Part shown: piece by piece, positions 24,446 through 33,347 of the stretch
How positions within the stretch are numbered: position 1 is the first letter of the stretch
How the letters are laid out: every line of letters starts with the position of its first letter
Notes under the pieces: model-generated
What the model was told of the DNA's origin: nothing
The model's database searches: none
Seen by the model: only the letters and a program-made list of their open reading frames with translations
Translations under genes and position numbers: made by a program
Source of the DNA: Cupriavidus pauculus
GTDB lineage: Bacteria; Pseudomonadota; Gammaproteobacteria; Burkholderiales; Burkholderiaceae
DNA: 64,000 bases
Direction: 5' to 3'
Assembly (NCBI RefSeq): GCF_008693385.1
Contig: NZ_CP044067.1
Location: 1,738,501-1,802,500 of the forward strand

Positions 24446-25348
24446 ATGGATATCGATATCGTCGCGATGCAGGTGTTCAACGGCATCAGCCTGTTCACGA
24501 TCCTGTTCCTGATGGCGATTGGCCTCGCCATCGTGTTCGGGCTGATGGGCGTCATCAACATGGCGCACGGCGAGCTCATGGCGCTCGGCGCGTACATGAC
24601 GTACCTGACGTCGCGCGCGTTCGAGCATTGGGCGCCGCAGTGGATGGACGGCTACCTGTTTGCCGCCATCCCCGTGGCGTTCGCCACCACGTTCGCCGCG
24701 GGCTATGTGCTCGAGCGGGGCTTTATCCGCTTCTTCTACGACCGCCCGCTCGATACGCTGCTGGCCACGTGGGGCCTGAGCCTGATCCTGCAGCAAACCT
24801 ACCGCTCGGTGTTCGGCCCGCAGGAAGTCAGCGTACCGCTCGCGTCGTGGCTGTCCGGCGCATGGGAGCCCGTGAGCGGCATCCAGCTGCCGCTCACGCG
24901 CATCTTCGTGATCGGGCTGACCGCAGTGGTCGCGCTCGCGGTGTATCTGCTGCTCTATCGCACGCGATGGGGACTGCGCGTGCGCGCCGTGACGCAGAAC
25001 CGCGCGATGAGCGATGCCGTCGGCATCAACACGGACCGCGTGGATGCCGCCACGTTCGCGCTCGGCTCCGGCCTGGCGGGCATCGCCGGCTGCGTGTTCA
25101 CGATGATCGGCTCGACCAACCCCGGTACCGGGCAGCTGTATATCGTCGATTCGTTCATCGTGGTCGTGTTCGGCGGCGTCCAGAGCCTGATCGGCACGGC
25201 GCTATCGGGCTTCACCATCGCGCAGTCGCAGACGACGCTCGAGTACCTGATGAGCGGCTCCATGGCGAAGGTTGCGATCCTGCTGCTGGTAATCACCGCG
25301 CTGTACTTCCGGCCCAACGGCCTGTTCGCCCGCAAGGCACGGAGGTGA
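24446..25348 (+). CDS. urtB: UrtB-type ABC permease
   Basis: A 300-residue inner-membrane permease. It shows the LivH/UrtB motif GLAIVFGLMGVINMAHGELMALGAYMTYL near the N-terminus, WGLSLILQQTYRSVFGPQEVSVP in the middle (a UrtB-typical segment), RVRAVTQNRAMSDAVGI in the coupling loop and FGGVQSLIGTALSGF near the end. It lies 12 bp after urtA and 4 bp before urtC. With UrtC it forms the channel of the importer. Confidence 0.87.
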   Translation: MDIDIVAMQVFNGISLFTILFLMAIGLAIVFGLMGVINMAHGELMALGAYMTYLTSRAFEHWAPQWMDGYLFAAIPVAFATTFAAGYVLERGFIRFFYDRPLDTLLATWGLSLILQQTYRSVFGPQEVSVPLASWLSGAWEPVSGIQLPLTRIFVIGLTAVVALAVYLLLYRTRWGLRVRAVTQNRAMSDAVGINTDRVDAATFALGSGLAGIAGCVFTMIGSTNPGTGQLYIVDSFIVVVFGGVQSLIGTALSGFTIAQSQTTLEYLMSGSMAKVAILLLVITALYFRPNGLFARKARR

Positions 25349-25352
25349 TGCC

Positions 25353-26411
25353 ATGAAACGCTCCACGAAGCTCGTCTACCGCAGGACCGACGTCGCCGCG
25401 CTCGCCGCCGTCGCCGTGCTGCTGCTTGCGGTGCTGCCGCTCGCGCTCGATGCGTTCCGGCTCAACCTCGTCGGCAAATACCTCGCCTTCTCGTTCGTCG
25501 CCATCGGCATCGTCATCACATGGGGGTATGGCGGCATCCTGAGCCTGGGCCAGGGCATCTTCTTCGGCCTCGGCGGCTACATGATGGCGATGTTCCTGAA
25601 GCTGGAAGCTTCCGCGCCCGAACTGCCCGACTTCATGGTCTGGAGCAGCGTGGAGAAGCTGCCGCTATGGTGGGAGCCGTTCCACAGTTTCGCCGCCACC
25701 GTCGTGCTGATCCTCGTGCTGCCGGCACTGCTCGCCTACGGCCTGTCCTACGCCGTGTTCAAGCGCCGTCTCAGCGGCGTGTACTTCGCGATCGTCACGC
25801 TGTGCCTTGCCACCACGCTTACCGTGCTGATCATCGGCCAGCAGGGCGACACCGGCGGCGCCAACGGCATCACCGACTTCCGCACGCTGCTGGGCATGGA
25901 CGTGGTCGGCGACGCCGCGCGGCAGGTCATCTACTTTGTGCAGGCCGGCACGATCCTCGTACTGATGGCCCTCGCCGTCGCCCTCCTGCGCAGCCGCTTC
26001 GGCAAGGTGCTCATCGCCATCCGCGACAGCGAGGACCGTGTGCGCTTCAGCGGCTACAACACCGCGCACTTCAAGGCGTTCGTGTTCATGCTCGCGGCCA
26101 TCCTGAGCGCGATTGGCGGCGCGTTCTACACGCTGCAGGTCGGCCTGGTCTCGCCGGGTGTGGTCGGCGTGGTCACCTCCGTGGAGATGGTCATCTTCGC
26201 GGCCGTCGGCGGGCGGCTATCGGTGCCGGGCGCCGTGGTCGGCGCGCTGCTCGTCGGTTTCCTCAAGTCGTGGCTGTCGGAGACCTTCCCGCAAATCTGG
26301 CTCTACTTCCTCGGTGCGATCTTTATCGTCGTGGTCGTGGCCATGCCCAATGGACTCGCCGGGCTATTCAGCAACGTCGGTGACGCTCGCCGCGCGAAGG
26401 AGAGCCCATGA
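25353..26411 (+). CDS. urtC: UrtC-type ABC permease
   Basis: A 352-residue permease of the LivM/UrtC class. Typical parts are WGYGGILSLGQGIFFGLGGYMMAMFLKLEA, VKLPLWWEPF-like text (VEKLPLWWEPFHSF, common in UrtC), DFRTLLGMD, IRDSEDRVRFSGYN in the coupling loop and GGRLSVPGAVVGALLVGFLKSWLSE. About nine membrane segments are expected. Its stop overlaps the urtD start by 4 bp (ATGA). Confidence 0.88.
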   Translation: MKRSTKLVYRRTDVAALAAVAVLLLAVLPLALDAFRLNLVGKYLAFSFVAIGIVITWGYGGILSLGQGIFFGLGGYMMAMFLKLEASAPELPDFMVWSSVEKLPLWWEPFHSFAATVVLILVLPALLAYGLSYAVFKRRLSGVYFAIVTLCLATTLTVLIIGQQGDTGGANGITDFRTLLGMDVVGDAARQVIYFVQAGTILVLMALAVALLRSRFGKVLIAIRDSEDRVRFSGYNTAHFKAFVFMLAAILSAIGGAFYTLQVGLVSPGVVGVVTSVEMVIFAAVGGRLSVPGAVVGALLVGFLKSWLSETFPQIWLYFLGAIFIVVVVAMPNGLAGLFSNVGDARRAKESP

Positions 26412-27220
26412 ACGCGGAACTCGATATGGACAACATGATGCCCGCCCCGGCGATGGCCGCCACGCAGGCCGAACCTGCCGCACCCGTGGCCGGCTGCCTC
26501 GAGATCGAAGCACTGACGGTGTCGTTCGACGGCTTTCGCGCGGTGGACGGACTGAGCCTGCGCGTCGATCCGTGCGAGTTGCGCGTGATCATCGGCCCGA
26601 ACGGCGCCGGCAAGACCACGCTACTCGACATGATCTGCGGCAAGACGCGCCCCTCCTCCGGGCATGTGCTGTTCGAGGGAAAAGACCTCGCCCAGATGCC
26701 CGAGCACGAAATCGTGCGCGCGGGTGTCGGCCGCAAGTTCCAGACGCCGTCGGTCTATGAAGACCTGACCGTGTTCGAGAACTTCGAGATCTCGCTGCCC
26801 AATGCGCACGGCGTGCTGCGCTCGGTGTTCTTCCATCGCCGCAGCGACGTCATTGCGCGCATCGAAGCGGTCGCGGACATGGTGTTCCTGCGCGACCGCC
26901 TGGACGGCAAGGCCGGCCGGCTGAGCCACGGGCAGAAGCAATGGCTCGAGATCGGCATGCTGTTGCTCCAGGAGCCGCGCCTGCTGCTGCTCGACGAACC
27001 CGTGGCAGGCATGAGCCCGCGCGAACGCGAACTCACGGCTGCGCTACTCGCCCGCATCGCGCAGGGCAAGTCGGTCATCGTGATCGAGCATGACATGGAC
27101 TTCGTGCGCCAGATCGCGAGCAAGGTGACCGTCCTGCATCAGGGCCGCGTGCTCAGCGAGGGCACCGTCGCGGAGGTACAGGCGGACCCCCGTGTCATCG
27201 ACGTCTACCTCGGCCACTAG
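26408..27220 (+). CDS. urtD: UrtD-type ABC ATP-binding protein
   Basis: A 270-residue ATPase. It has Walker A GPNGAGKTT, GRKFQTPSVYEDLTVFENFEISL, the UrtD-specific signature LSHGQKQWLEIGMLLLQEPRLLLLDEPVAGMS (signature plus Walker B) and switch IEHDMDF. The N-terminal 35 residues are a Met/Ala/Pro-rich extension; an internal start is possible but the ATGA overlap with urtC supports 26408. It pairs with UrtE. Confidence 0.9.
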   Translation: MNAELDMDNMMPAPAMAATQAEPAAPVAGCLEIEALTVSFDGFRAVDGLSLRVDPCELRVIIGPNGAGKTTLLDMICGKTRPSSGHVLFEGKDLAQMPEHEIVRAGVGRKFQTPSVYEDLTVFENFEISLPNAHGVLRSVFFHRRSDVIARIEAVADMVFLRDRLDGKAGRLSHGQKQWLEIGMLLLQEPRLLLLDEPVAGMSPRERELTAALLARIAQGKSVIVIEHDMDFVRQIASKVTVLHQGRVLSEGTVAEVQADPRVIDVYLGH

Positions 27221-27230
27221 GAGCCCAGCC

Positions 27231-27920
27231 ATGCTCGACGTGCAACGACTCAATGTGGCCTACCGCGAATCGCATGTGATCAAGGATGTCTCGTTCTCGG
27301 TCGCCGAGCGCGAGTCGGTCGCGATCATGGGCCGCAACGGCATGGGCAAGACCACGCTGCTCAAATCGCTTATCGGCATGCTGCCCGCGCGCAGCGGCAG
27401 CATCCGCCTGCGCGGCACGGAGCTCAATGGCCTGCGCGGCCACGCGCGCGTGCGGCAGGGGCTCGCGTTCGTGCCGCAGGGACGCATGATCTTTCCGGCG
27501 CTGACCGTGGAACAGAACATCCTGACCGGCACCGAGTATTCGCGCTATCGCGCGGTGCCCGACTACATCTACCAGTGCTTTCCTGTGTTGAAGGAGATGC
27601 GCAACCGGCGCGGCGGCAATCTCAGCGGCGGTCAGCAGCAGATGCTCGCCATCGCGCGCGCGCTCGTTTCCGACCCGCAGGTACTGATTCTCGACGAGCC
27701 GACCGAAGGCATCCAGCCCTCGATCATCAAGGACATCGCGCGCACCCTCAACACGCTGCGCAAGGAGCGTGGGTTCGCGATCGTGGTGTCCGAGCAGATG
27801 CTGAGCTTCGCGCTCGACCTCGCTGACCGCTTTCTGGTCATCGACGGCGGGCGCATCGTGCACGAGGAAGCGCGCGAGACGCTCGACCAGGAGAAAGTGC
27901 GGTCATTCCTGACCGTCTGA
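27231..27920 (+). CDS. urtE: UrtE-type ABC ATP-binding protein
   Basis: A 229-residue ATPase. It has Walker [27 protein letters not shown], signature NLSGGQQQM, Walker [19 protein letters not shown] (a UrtE hallmark) and switch [10 protein letters not shown]. The start ATG at 27231 lies 10 bp after the urtD stop with AGGAG nearby. It completes the five-gene importer before the amidase gene. Confidence 0.9.
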   Translation: MLDVQRLNVAYRESHVIKDVSFSVAERESVAIMGRNGMGKTTLLKSLIGMLPARSGSIRLRGTELNGLRGHARVRQGLAFVPQGRMIFPALTVEQNILTGTEYSRYRAVPDYIYQCFPVLKEMRNRRGGNLSGGQQQMLAIARALVSDPQVLILDEPTEGIQPSIIKDIARTLNTLRKERGFAIVVSEQMLSFALDLADRFLVIDGGRIVHEEARETLDQEKVRSFLTV

Positions 27921-27952
27921 GGTGTTACCCGTTTTTTCCAAGGAGAAATAAC

Positions 27953-28990
27953 ATGCGACATGGCGATATCGGCAGCTCGAAGGACACGGTTGGCGTGGCG
28001 GTGGTGAACTACAAGATGCCGCGGCTGCATACGAAGGCGGAGGTACTCGACAACGCGCGCAAGATCGCCGAGATGCTCGTGGGCATGAAGCAGGGCCTGC
28101 CCGGCATGGATCTCGTGGTGTTTCCCGAGTACTCGACGCACGGCATCATGTACGACGCGAAGGAGATGTACGAAACCGCATCGCAGATTCCCGGGGAAGA
28201 GACCGAGATCTTCGCGGCCGCCTGCCGCAAGGCCAATGTGTGGGGCGTGTTCTCGCTGACCGGGGAACGGCACGAGCAGCACCCGAACAAGGCGCCGTAC
28301 AACACGCTCATCCTGATGAACAACCAGGGCGAGATCGTGCAGAAGTATCGCAAGATCATGCCGTGGGCGCCGATCGAAGGCTGGTATCCGGGCGACTGCA
28401 CGTACGTGTCCGAAGGGCCGAAAGGGCTCAAGGTCAGCCTGATCATCTGCGACGACGGCAACTATCCCGAGATCTGGCGCGACTGCGCGATGCGCGGCGC
28501 CGAGCTGATCGTGCGCTGCCAGGGCTATATGTACCCCGCGCGCGACCAGCAGATGATGGTCGCCAAGACCATGGCATGGATGAACAACAGCTACGTGGCG
28601 GTGGCCAATGCCACGGGCTTCGACGGCGTGTACTCGTACTTCGGCGGGTCGTCGCTGATCGGCTTCGACGGCCGCACGCTCGGCGAGTGCGGCACCGAGG
28701 AGATGGGCATCCAGTACGGCGAGTTCTCGCTGAGCCTGATCCGCGACGCGCGCAAGAACCAGCAGTCGAACAACCACCTGTTCAAGCTGCTGCACCGCGG
28801 CTATACGGGCAAGATCAACTCTGGCGAGGGAGCGCAGGGCGTGGCCGCCTGTCCGTTCGAGTTCTACGGCAAGTGGGTGAACGATCCGGATGGCACGCGA
28901 AAGATGGTCGAGTCCATCACGCGCACGACCGTCGGCACGCCCGAGTGTCCGATCGAAGGGATTCCGCACGAGCAGGCCGAGCACCGCTGA
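27953..28990 (+). CDS. amiE: aliphatic amidase AmiE
   Basis: A 345-residue cytoplasmic enzyme of the nitrilase superfamily, nearly the same length as Pseudomonas aeruginosa amidase (346) and very similar from the first residue ([21 protein letters not shown]). The catalytic triad is present: Glu59 in VVFPEYS, Lys134 in QKYRKIMPW and Cys166 in LIICDDGN. It hydrolyses short aliphatic amides such as acetamide to ammonia and the acid. AAGGAG lies upstream of the ATG. It sits between the importer genes and amiC-amiR, so uptake, hydrolysis and sensing are encoded together. A distinct 9-bp-stem hairpin follows the stop. Confidence 0.95.
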   Translation: MRHGDIGSSKDTVGVAVVNYKMPRLHTKAEVLDNARKIAEMLVGMKQGLPGMDLVVFPEYSTHGIMYDAKEMYETASQIPGEETEIFAAACRKANVWGVFSLTGERHEQHPNKAPYNTLILMNNQGEIVQKYRKIMPWAPIEGWYPGDCTYVSEGPKGLKVSLIICDDGNYPEIWRDCAMRGAELIVRCQGYMYPARDQQMMVAKTMAWMNNSYVAVANATGFDGVYSYFGGSSLIGFDGRTLGECGTEEMGIQYGEFSLSLIRDARKNQQSNNHLFKLLHRGYTGKINSGEGAQGVAACPFEFYGKWVNDPDGTRKMVESITRTTVGTPECPIEGIPHEQAEHR

Positions 28991-29009
28991 CGCGATTGCG
29001 GTGACCGCA

Positions 29010-29039
29010 CCCACCGCGGATGACGCACGCCGCGGTGGG
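29010..29039 (+). other. intercistronic hairpin after amiE
   Basis: CCCACCGCG (29010-29018) pairs with CGCGGTGGG (29031-29039) around a 12-base loop. There is no T-run, so it is more likely an RNA-stability or partial-termination element that lowers expression of the genes after amiE. Confidence 0.45.
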
Positions 29040-29077
29040 CCACCTTTCCACGACGATCCCTCTCACCAGACCGCGCA

Positions 29078-29884
29078 ATGTCCAGTGCCATCGCCGCCTA
29101 TCGCATCGAGACCGAACCGTTCTATCAACCCGTCGGACAGGAAGTCGCATGGTTCGAGCACGCCTATGCGCACCGGCTGCCGACCGTACTCAAGGGCCCG
29201 ACGGGCTGTGGCAAGACGCGGTTCATCGAGTACATGGCGTGGAAACTGCGCAAGCCACTCATCACGGTGGCATGCAACGAGGATATGACCGCGTCCGACC
29301 TCGTCGGCCGCTACCTGCTCGACGCGCAGGGCACCGCCTGGCATGATGGCCCGCTCACCACGGCCGTGCGCGAGGGCGCGATCTGCTACCTCGACGAGAT
29401 CGTCGAGGCGCGGCAGGACACGACCGTGATCATTCACCCGCTCACGGACGCGCGGCGCATCCTGCCGCTCGACAAGAAGGGCGAACTGATCCACGCGCAT
29501 CGGGACTTCCAGCTCGTCGTGTCGTACAACCCTGGCTACCAGAGCCGCGCGAAGGACATGAAGCCGTCCACGCGGCAGCGCTTCGTCGCGATGCAGTTCG
29601 ACTATCCCGATGCCGCCGCGGAGGCGCGCATCGTCGCGGCGGAAGCCGATATCGCCCCGCAACTCGCCACGCGGCTCGTCGATATCGCCGCGCGCACGCG
29701 CGCGCTGCGCCATCGCGGCCTCGACGAAGGCGCCTCCACCCGCATGCTGATCCACGCGGGCACGCTCATCCGCTCGGGCGTCTCCCCGCGCGACAGCTGC
29801 GACATGACGATGACCCATGCGCTGACCGACGATCCCGATATGGCGCTCGCGCTGCGCGGGCTCATCGAGGCTACGTTCGCATGA
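29078..29884 (+). CDS. MoxR-type AAA ATPase (CbbQ/NorQ/AmiB-like)
   Basis: A 268-residue AAA ATPase. It has Walker A GPTGCGKTRF, a DLVGRYLLD segment and Walker B AICYLDEIVEA of the CbbQ/NirQ/NorQ type, followed by the family text VSYNPGYQSRAKDMKPSTRQRFVAMQFDYP. CbbQ-like ATPases work with VWA proteins to remodel a target enzyme; here a VWA gene overlaps the stop by 4 bp. The Pseudomonas amidase operon also has an ATPase, AmiB, between amiE and amiC, and this gene holds the same place. The target is not known: it may be the amidase or the importer. Confidence 0.85.
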   Translation: MSSAIAAYRIETEPFYQPVGQEVAWFEHAYAHRLPTVLKGPTGCGKTRFIEYMAWKLRKPLITVACNEDMTASDLVGRYLLDAQGTAWHDGPLTTAVREGAICYLDEIVEARQDTTVIIHPLTDARRILPLDKKGELIHAHRDFQLVVSYNPGYQSRAKDMKPSTRQRFVAMQFDYPDAAAEARIVAAEADIAPQLATRLVDIAARTRALRHRGLDEGASTRMLIHAGTLIRSGVSPRDSCDMTMTHALTDDPDMALALRGLIEATFA

Positions 29885-31536
29885 CGGCTTCGGACGTCTC
29901 CGCATCGCTCGATCCGCTGCTGACGGGATTGTCCGGGCCAGCCGGATGCGGTCTCACCGTGGCGACCGCCGGACGCCTGCGCCGCCCGGTGCTGACGCCC
30001 ACGCATCTGCTGATTCCGGCCGCCGAGGCCTACACGGCGTCCTACGCCATGCAACGCGCGGCGGCCGCGCATGCCGCCGCGCATCTGCGCTTCTCGCCCC
30101 GCGCGCAGTCCTCTCGCGGTCTCAAGCCCCTGAGCATTGCCGTGATCTCGGCCATCGAGGATGCGCGGGTCGATAGCCTGATGCTGCAGGATTGCCCCGG
30201 CTTGCGCGCGTGGTGGCTACCCACGCTGCGCGATGCCGTCGATCCGCATGGTCTGAGCTTCCGCGCGATGATGAGCCGCCTGGGCGCGGCGCTGCTCGAC
30301 GACGACTGGCCGGACGACAACTACTGGATCGACAAGGCGCGCCGGGGCTTCGCGGCACTGCGCGCACGCCTGCACGACCATGCGGCGTTCCGCGAGATGG
30401 CGTCGATCCTCGCCAACGATCTCGGGCAGATGCGCGTACGCTTCGATGCGAACGACTACGCCGTGCCGGCCCCCTATCGCGACGACAACAGCTTCCTGTG
30501 GGACCATGGCGATGCCGCGCCGCCGCCCGATGCGGAATCGCTCGCGCTCGCGGGCACATCGACTTATCAACGCGACGAACGCGATGAAGCGAGCGGCGAG
30601 GTTGCCCGCGCGGAGATGGCCGACGAACTGTCGCGCACGATGTACCCCGAGTGGGACTATCGGCTCGACCTCGCTCGCCAGGACTGGTGCACGGTCATCG
30701 AGCGCTCGCCGATGGCGCAGTCGTTGCCGCATGGTGACGTGACGCCACCGGACCCGTCGCGAATCGGCGCGCGTCTCTCGCTGCCCCATCGCCAGCGCCT
30801 GAACCGCGAACGGCGCCTCCGGCGCCAGCTCGAAGGCGAGTCGCTCGATCTCGACGCGGCCGTCACGGTCATGGTCGATCGCCGGCTCGGCCTGGCGCCG
30901 GAGCCGCGGCTGTTCCTGCGTCCCGCCCGCGGTACGCCACACTTCAGCATCCTGCTGCTCGTCGATGCCTCGGCGTCCACCAACGACGTGGTGACCGGCA
31001 TTGGTACCGGCAACGGCGCCACGGTGCTCGACGTGGAACGCACCGCCACCGCGATGCTCGCCCATGCGGCCGCGGAGTGCGGCCATCGCGTCGCCATCCA
31101 CGCGTTTTCGTCGGACACGCGCGAGGCGGTCAACTACTTCCGGCTGCTCGACTTCGGCAAGCCGCTAGACCTCGACGCGCGCGCGAGACTGGGCGGACTC
31201 GCGGGCCGCTTCTCCACGCGTCTCGGTACCGCGCTTCGCCACGCCACCACGTGCGTGATGGACGAACCCAACCCCCATCGCGCCATCGTCGTCATCACGG
31301 ATGGCGAACCGTCCGATGTCGATGTATTCGACCGCCGCTATCTCGTCGAGGACGCGCGCGCGGCCGTGCAGGCGGCACGCCGCGCGGGCGTGGCGGTCTG
31401 CGGTGTCACGATCGACTCGGGTGCGGCACCGTACATCCGCACCATCCTCGGGCATGGCAACTTCTGCATTGCCGATACGGCGCGGGCCTTGCCTGCGCAA
31501 CTGTCGGCAATATATGCTCGACTCGTGTCCAACTAG
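29881..31536 (+). CDS. VWA-domain protein (CbbO/NorD/CoxE-like)
   Basis: A 551-residue cytoplasmic protein. The N-terminal half is helical (YTASYAMQRAAAAHAAAHLRFS, AVISAIEDARVDSLML), as in NorD and CobT-like proteins. The C-terminal third is a von Willebrand factor A domain with a complete MIDAS motif LLVDASAST, a later Thr (GRFSTRLGTALRHAT) and Asp (VVITDGEPSDV). It overlaps the AAA gene as ATGA and they surely act as a pair. VWA/MoxR pairs load metals or unfold inhibited enzymes. Why a cofactor-free amidase operon would need such a pair is unclear. Confidence 0.85.
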   Translation: MTASDVSASLDPLLTGLSGPAGCGLTVATAGRLRRPVLTPTHLLIPAAEAYTASYAMQRAAAAHAAAHLRFSPRAQSSRGLKPLSIAVISAIEDARVDSLMLQDCPGLRAWWLPTLRDAVDPHGLSFRAMMSRLGAALLDDDWPDDNYWIDKARRGFAALRARLHDHAAFREMASILANDLGQMRVRFDANDYAVPAPYRDDNSFLWDHGDAAPPPDAESLALAGTSTYQRDERDEASGEVARAEMADELSRTMYPEWDYRLDLARQDWCTVIERSPMAQSLPHGDVTPPDPSRIGARLSLPHRQRLNRERRLRRQLEGESLDLDAAVTVMVDRRLGLAPEPRLFLRPARGTPHFSILLLVDASASTNDVVTGIGTGNGATVLDVERTATAMLAHAAAECGHRVAIHAFSSDTREAVNYFRLLDFGKPLDLDARARLGGLAGRFSTRLGTALRHATTCVMDEPNPHRAIVVITDGEPSDVDVFDRRYLVEDARAAVQAARRAGVAVCGVTIDSGAAPYIRTILGHGNFCIADTARALPAQLSAIYARLVSN

Positions 31537-31551
31537 CGAGACCGCGGAACC

Positions 31552-32703
31552 ATGGCCAACAAGGACCCCGTGCGCGTCGGCGTACTGTTCTCCGAGACGG
31601 GCGCCACTTCGACGATCGGTCACTCGCAGCTTCAGGGATCGCTGCTGGCGATCGAGGAAATCAACGCGGCAGGCGGCCTCGACGGGCGCGAACTCGTGCC
31701 CGTGGTCTACGACGCGCAATCGTCGCCCGCCGTCTATGCGCGCCTGGCCGAGCGCCTGATCGTGCACGACCGCGTCAACACGATCTTCGGCTGCTACATG
31801 TCGAGCAGCCGCAAGGCCGTGCTGCCTGTGGTCGAGCGCTGGAACAAGCTGCTGTTCTACCCGACGCTCTATGAAGGCTTCGAATTCTCGAACAACATCA
31901 TCTACACAGGTGCCGCCCCGAACCAGAACAGCGTGCAGCTGGCCGAGTTCATGACGGCGAACTTTGGCGCGCGCGTGTATCTGATCGGCTCGGACTATAT
32001 CTATCCGTACGAATCCAACCGCATCATGGGCGAACTCGTGCTGCAGCGGCAGGACAGCCAGAAGGTCGGCGAGCGCTATGTGCCGCTCGATGCCGGCGAA
32101 CGCGACTTCGCACCGATCATCGCGGAGATCCGCGAGCGGCGGCCGGACTTCATCTTCTCGACCGTGGTGGGCAATTCGACGGCCGCGTTCTACCGCGCCT
32201 ATGCGGAGGCGGGCCTCGATCCGCGCACGATGCCCATCGCGAGCCTCACGACCTCGGAGGCGGAGATCAGCCAGATGGGCGCCGACGTGGCTACGGGCCA
32301 TGTCACGGCGGCCCCATACTTCCAGTCGATCCAGCGCGACGACAACCTCAAGTGCCTCGAACGTCTGCGCCGCCGCTTCGGCGACTCGGTGCCGAACCTG
32401 TGCTGGGAGGCCGCCTACTTCCAGATGCACGTCTACGCGAATGCGTTCCGCCGATGCGGCGAGGACGAGATCCTGCATATCATGCCCCATATCCTCGGCA
32501 GCGAGTTCGATGCGCCGCAGGGACGGATCCGCATCGATCCGTCGAATCATCACACCTGCCTGTATCCGCGCATCGGTATCGCCAATTCCCGCGGCCAGTT
32601 CACCATCGTGCGGGAGGCCACGCGTCCGGTCCATCCCGACCCCTACCTCGTCACGCATTCGCTCGGGGACTGGACCACGACGCTCACGACGCTGGAGCTC
32701 TGA
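31552..32703 (+). CDS. amiC: amide sensor AmiC
   Basis: A 383-residue protein with the periplasmic-binding fold but no signal peptide, so cytoplasmic, exactly as Pseudomonas AmiC (385 residues). It begins RVGVLFSETGATSTIGHSQLQGSLLAIEEINAAGGLDGREL and has FGCYMSSSRKAVLP...LLFYPTLYEGFEFS. AmiC binds AmiR and holds it inactive until acetamide or a similar amide binds. The gene precedes amiR directly, with 1 bp between, as required for the coupled folding of the complex known in Pseudomonas. Confidence 0.92.
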   Translation: MANKDPVRVGVLFSETGATSTIGHSQLQGSLLAIEEINAAGGLDGRELVPVVYDAQSSPAVYARLAERLIVHDRVNTIFGCYMSSSRKAVLPVVERWNKLLFYPTLYEGFEFSNNIIYTGAAPNQNSVQLAEFMTANFGARVYLIGSDYIYPYESNRIMGELVLQRQDSQKVGERYVPLDAGERDFAPIIAEIRERRPDFIFSTVVGNSTAAFYRAYAEAGLDPRTMPIASLTTSEAEISQMGADVATGHVTAAPYFQSIQRDDNLKCLERLRRRFGDSVPNLCWEAAYFQMHVYANAFRRCGEDEILHIMPHILGSEFDAPQGRIRIDPSNHHTCLYPRIGIANSRGQFTIVREATRPVHPDPYLVTHSLGDWTTTLTTLEL

Positions 32704-32704
32704 C

Positions 32705-33334
32705 GTGGGTGCGGAAGGCCAGCGTCGCACGATCCGGGCGACTCCCCAGATTCTCAAGGACCTGCGCTCGCTGCGCGTGCTCGTCTTTCATCCCGACGAT
32801 GCCGACGGCAAGCAACTGACCGACCAGCTGCAGCGCATCGGCTGCCAGGTGCAGGCGTTCTGGCCCCCGCTGCCGACGCTGCCCGAAGGCATCGACGCAG
32901 TGTTTCTCGCCGTGCGGCCCGATTGCATCGAGCTCGGCTTCGACTGGTTCAAGGCCGAGAATGCGCCGACGCTGATCGCAGTGGTGACCTACGAGAATCC
33001 GACCATCGTCGAGGCCGTGCTGCATATCGGCGCGCAGGCGGTACTGGGTTCGCCCGTGCGCTCGTTCGGCCTGCTGTCGTCGCTCGTGGTTGCGCGGCAG
33101 GTGCATGGGCAAGCCGGCGCATCCGGCCGCAAGATCCGCAAGCTCGAGGCCAAGCTCGTCGGCGTGCGACAGATCGAGGAAGCGAAGAACATCCTCATGC
33201 GCACGCGTCAGATCAGCGACGGTGCCGCCTACGACCTGATCCGCGACCAGGCCATGAGCAAGCGCGTGACCACCGAGGTCATCGCCGCCGCCATCATCAA
33301 CGCCAACGAGATCCTGTCGATCGGCAAGACCTGA
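32705..33334 (+). CDS. amiR: ANTAR-type antiterminator AmiR
   Basis: A 209-residue protein. Residues about 18-130 form a pseudo-receiver (LRVLVFHPDDADGKQLTDQLQRIGCQVQAFWPPLPTLP) lacking the usual phospho-Asp, followed by a coiled coil (GRKIRKLEAKLVGVRQIEEAKNIL) and the ANTAR three-helix unit (MRTRQISDGAAYDLIRDQAMSKRVTTEVIAAAIINA). The ANTAR unit binds leader RNA to prevent termination. The start is a GTG at 32705, next to the AmiC stop. A strong terminator in the leader at 23086-23119 is the likely target. It ends 13 bp before the convergent permease gene. Confidence 0.92.
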   Translation: MGAEGQRRTIRATPQILKDLRSLRVLVFHPDDADGKQLTDQLQRIGCQVQAFWPPLPTLPEGIDAVFLAVRPDCIELGFDWFKAENAPTLIAVVTYENPTIVEAVLHIGAQAVLGSPVRSFGLLSSLVVARQVHGQAGASGRKIRKLEAKLVGVRQIEEAKNILMRTRQISDGAAYDLIRDQAMSKRVTTEVIAAAIINANEILSIGKT

Positions 33335-33347
33335 TCGGCAGGCGCGG

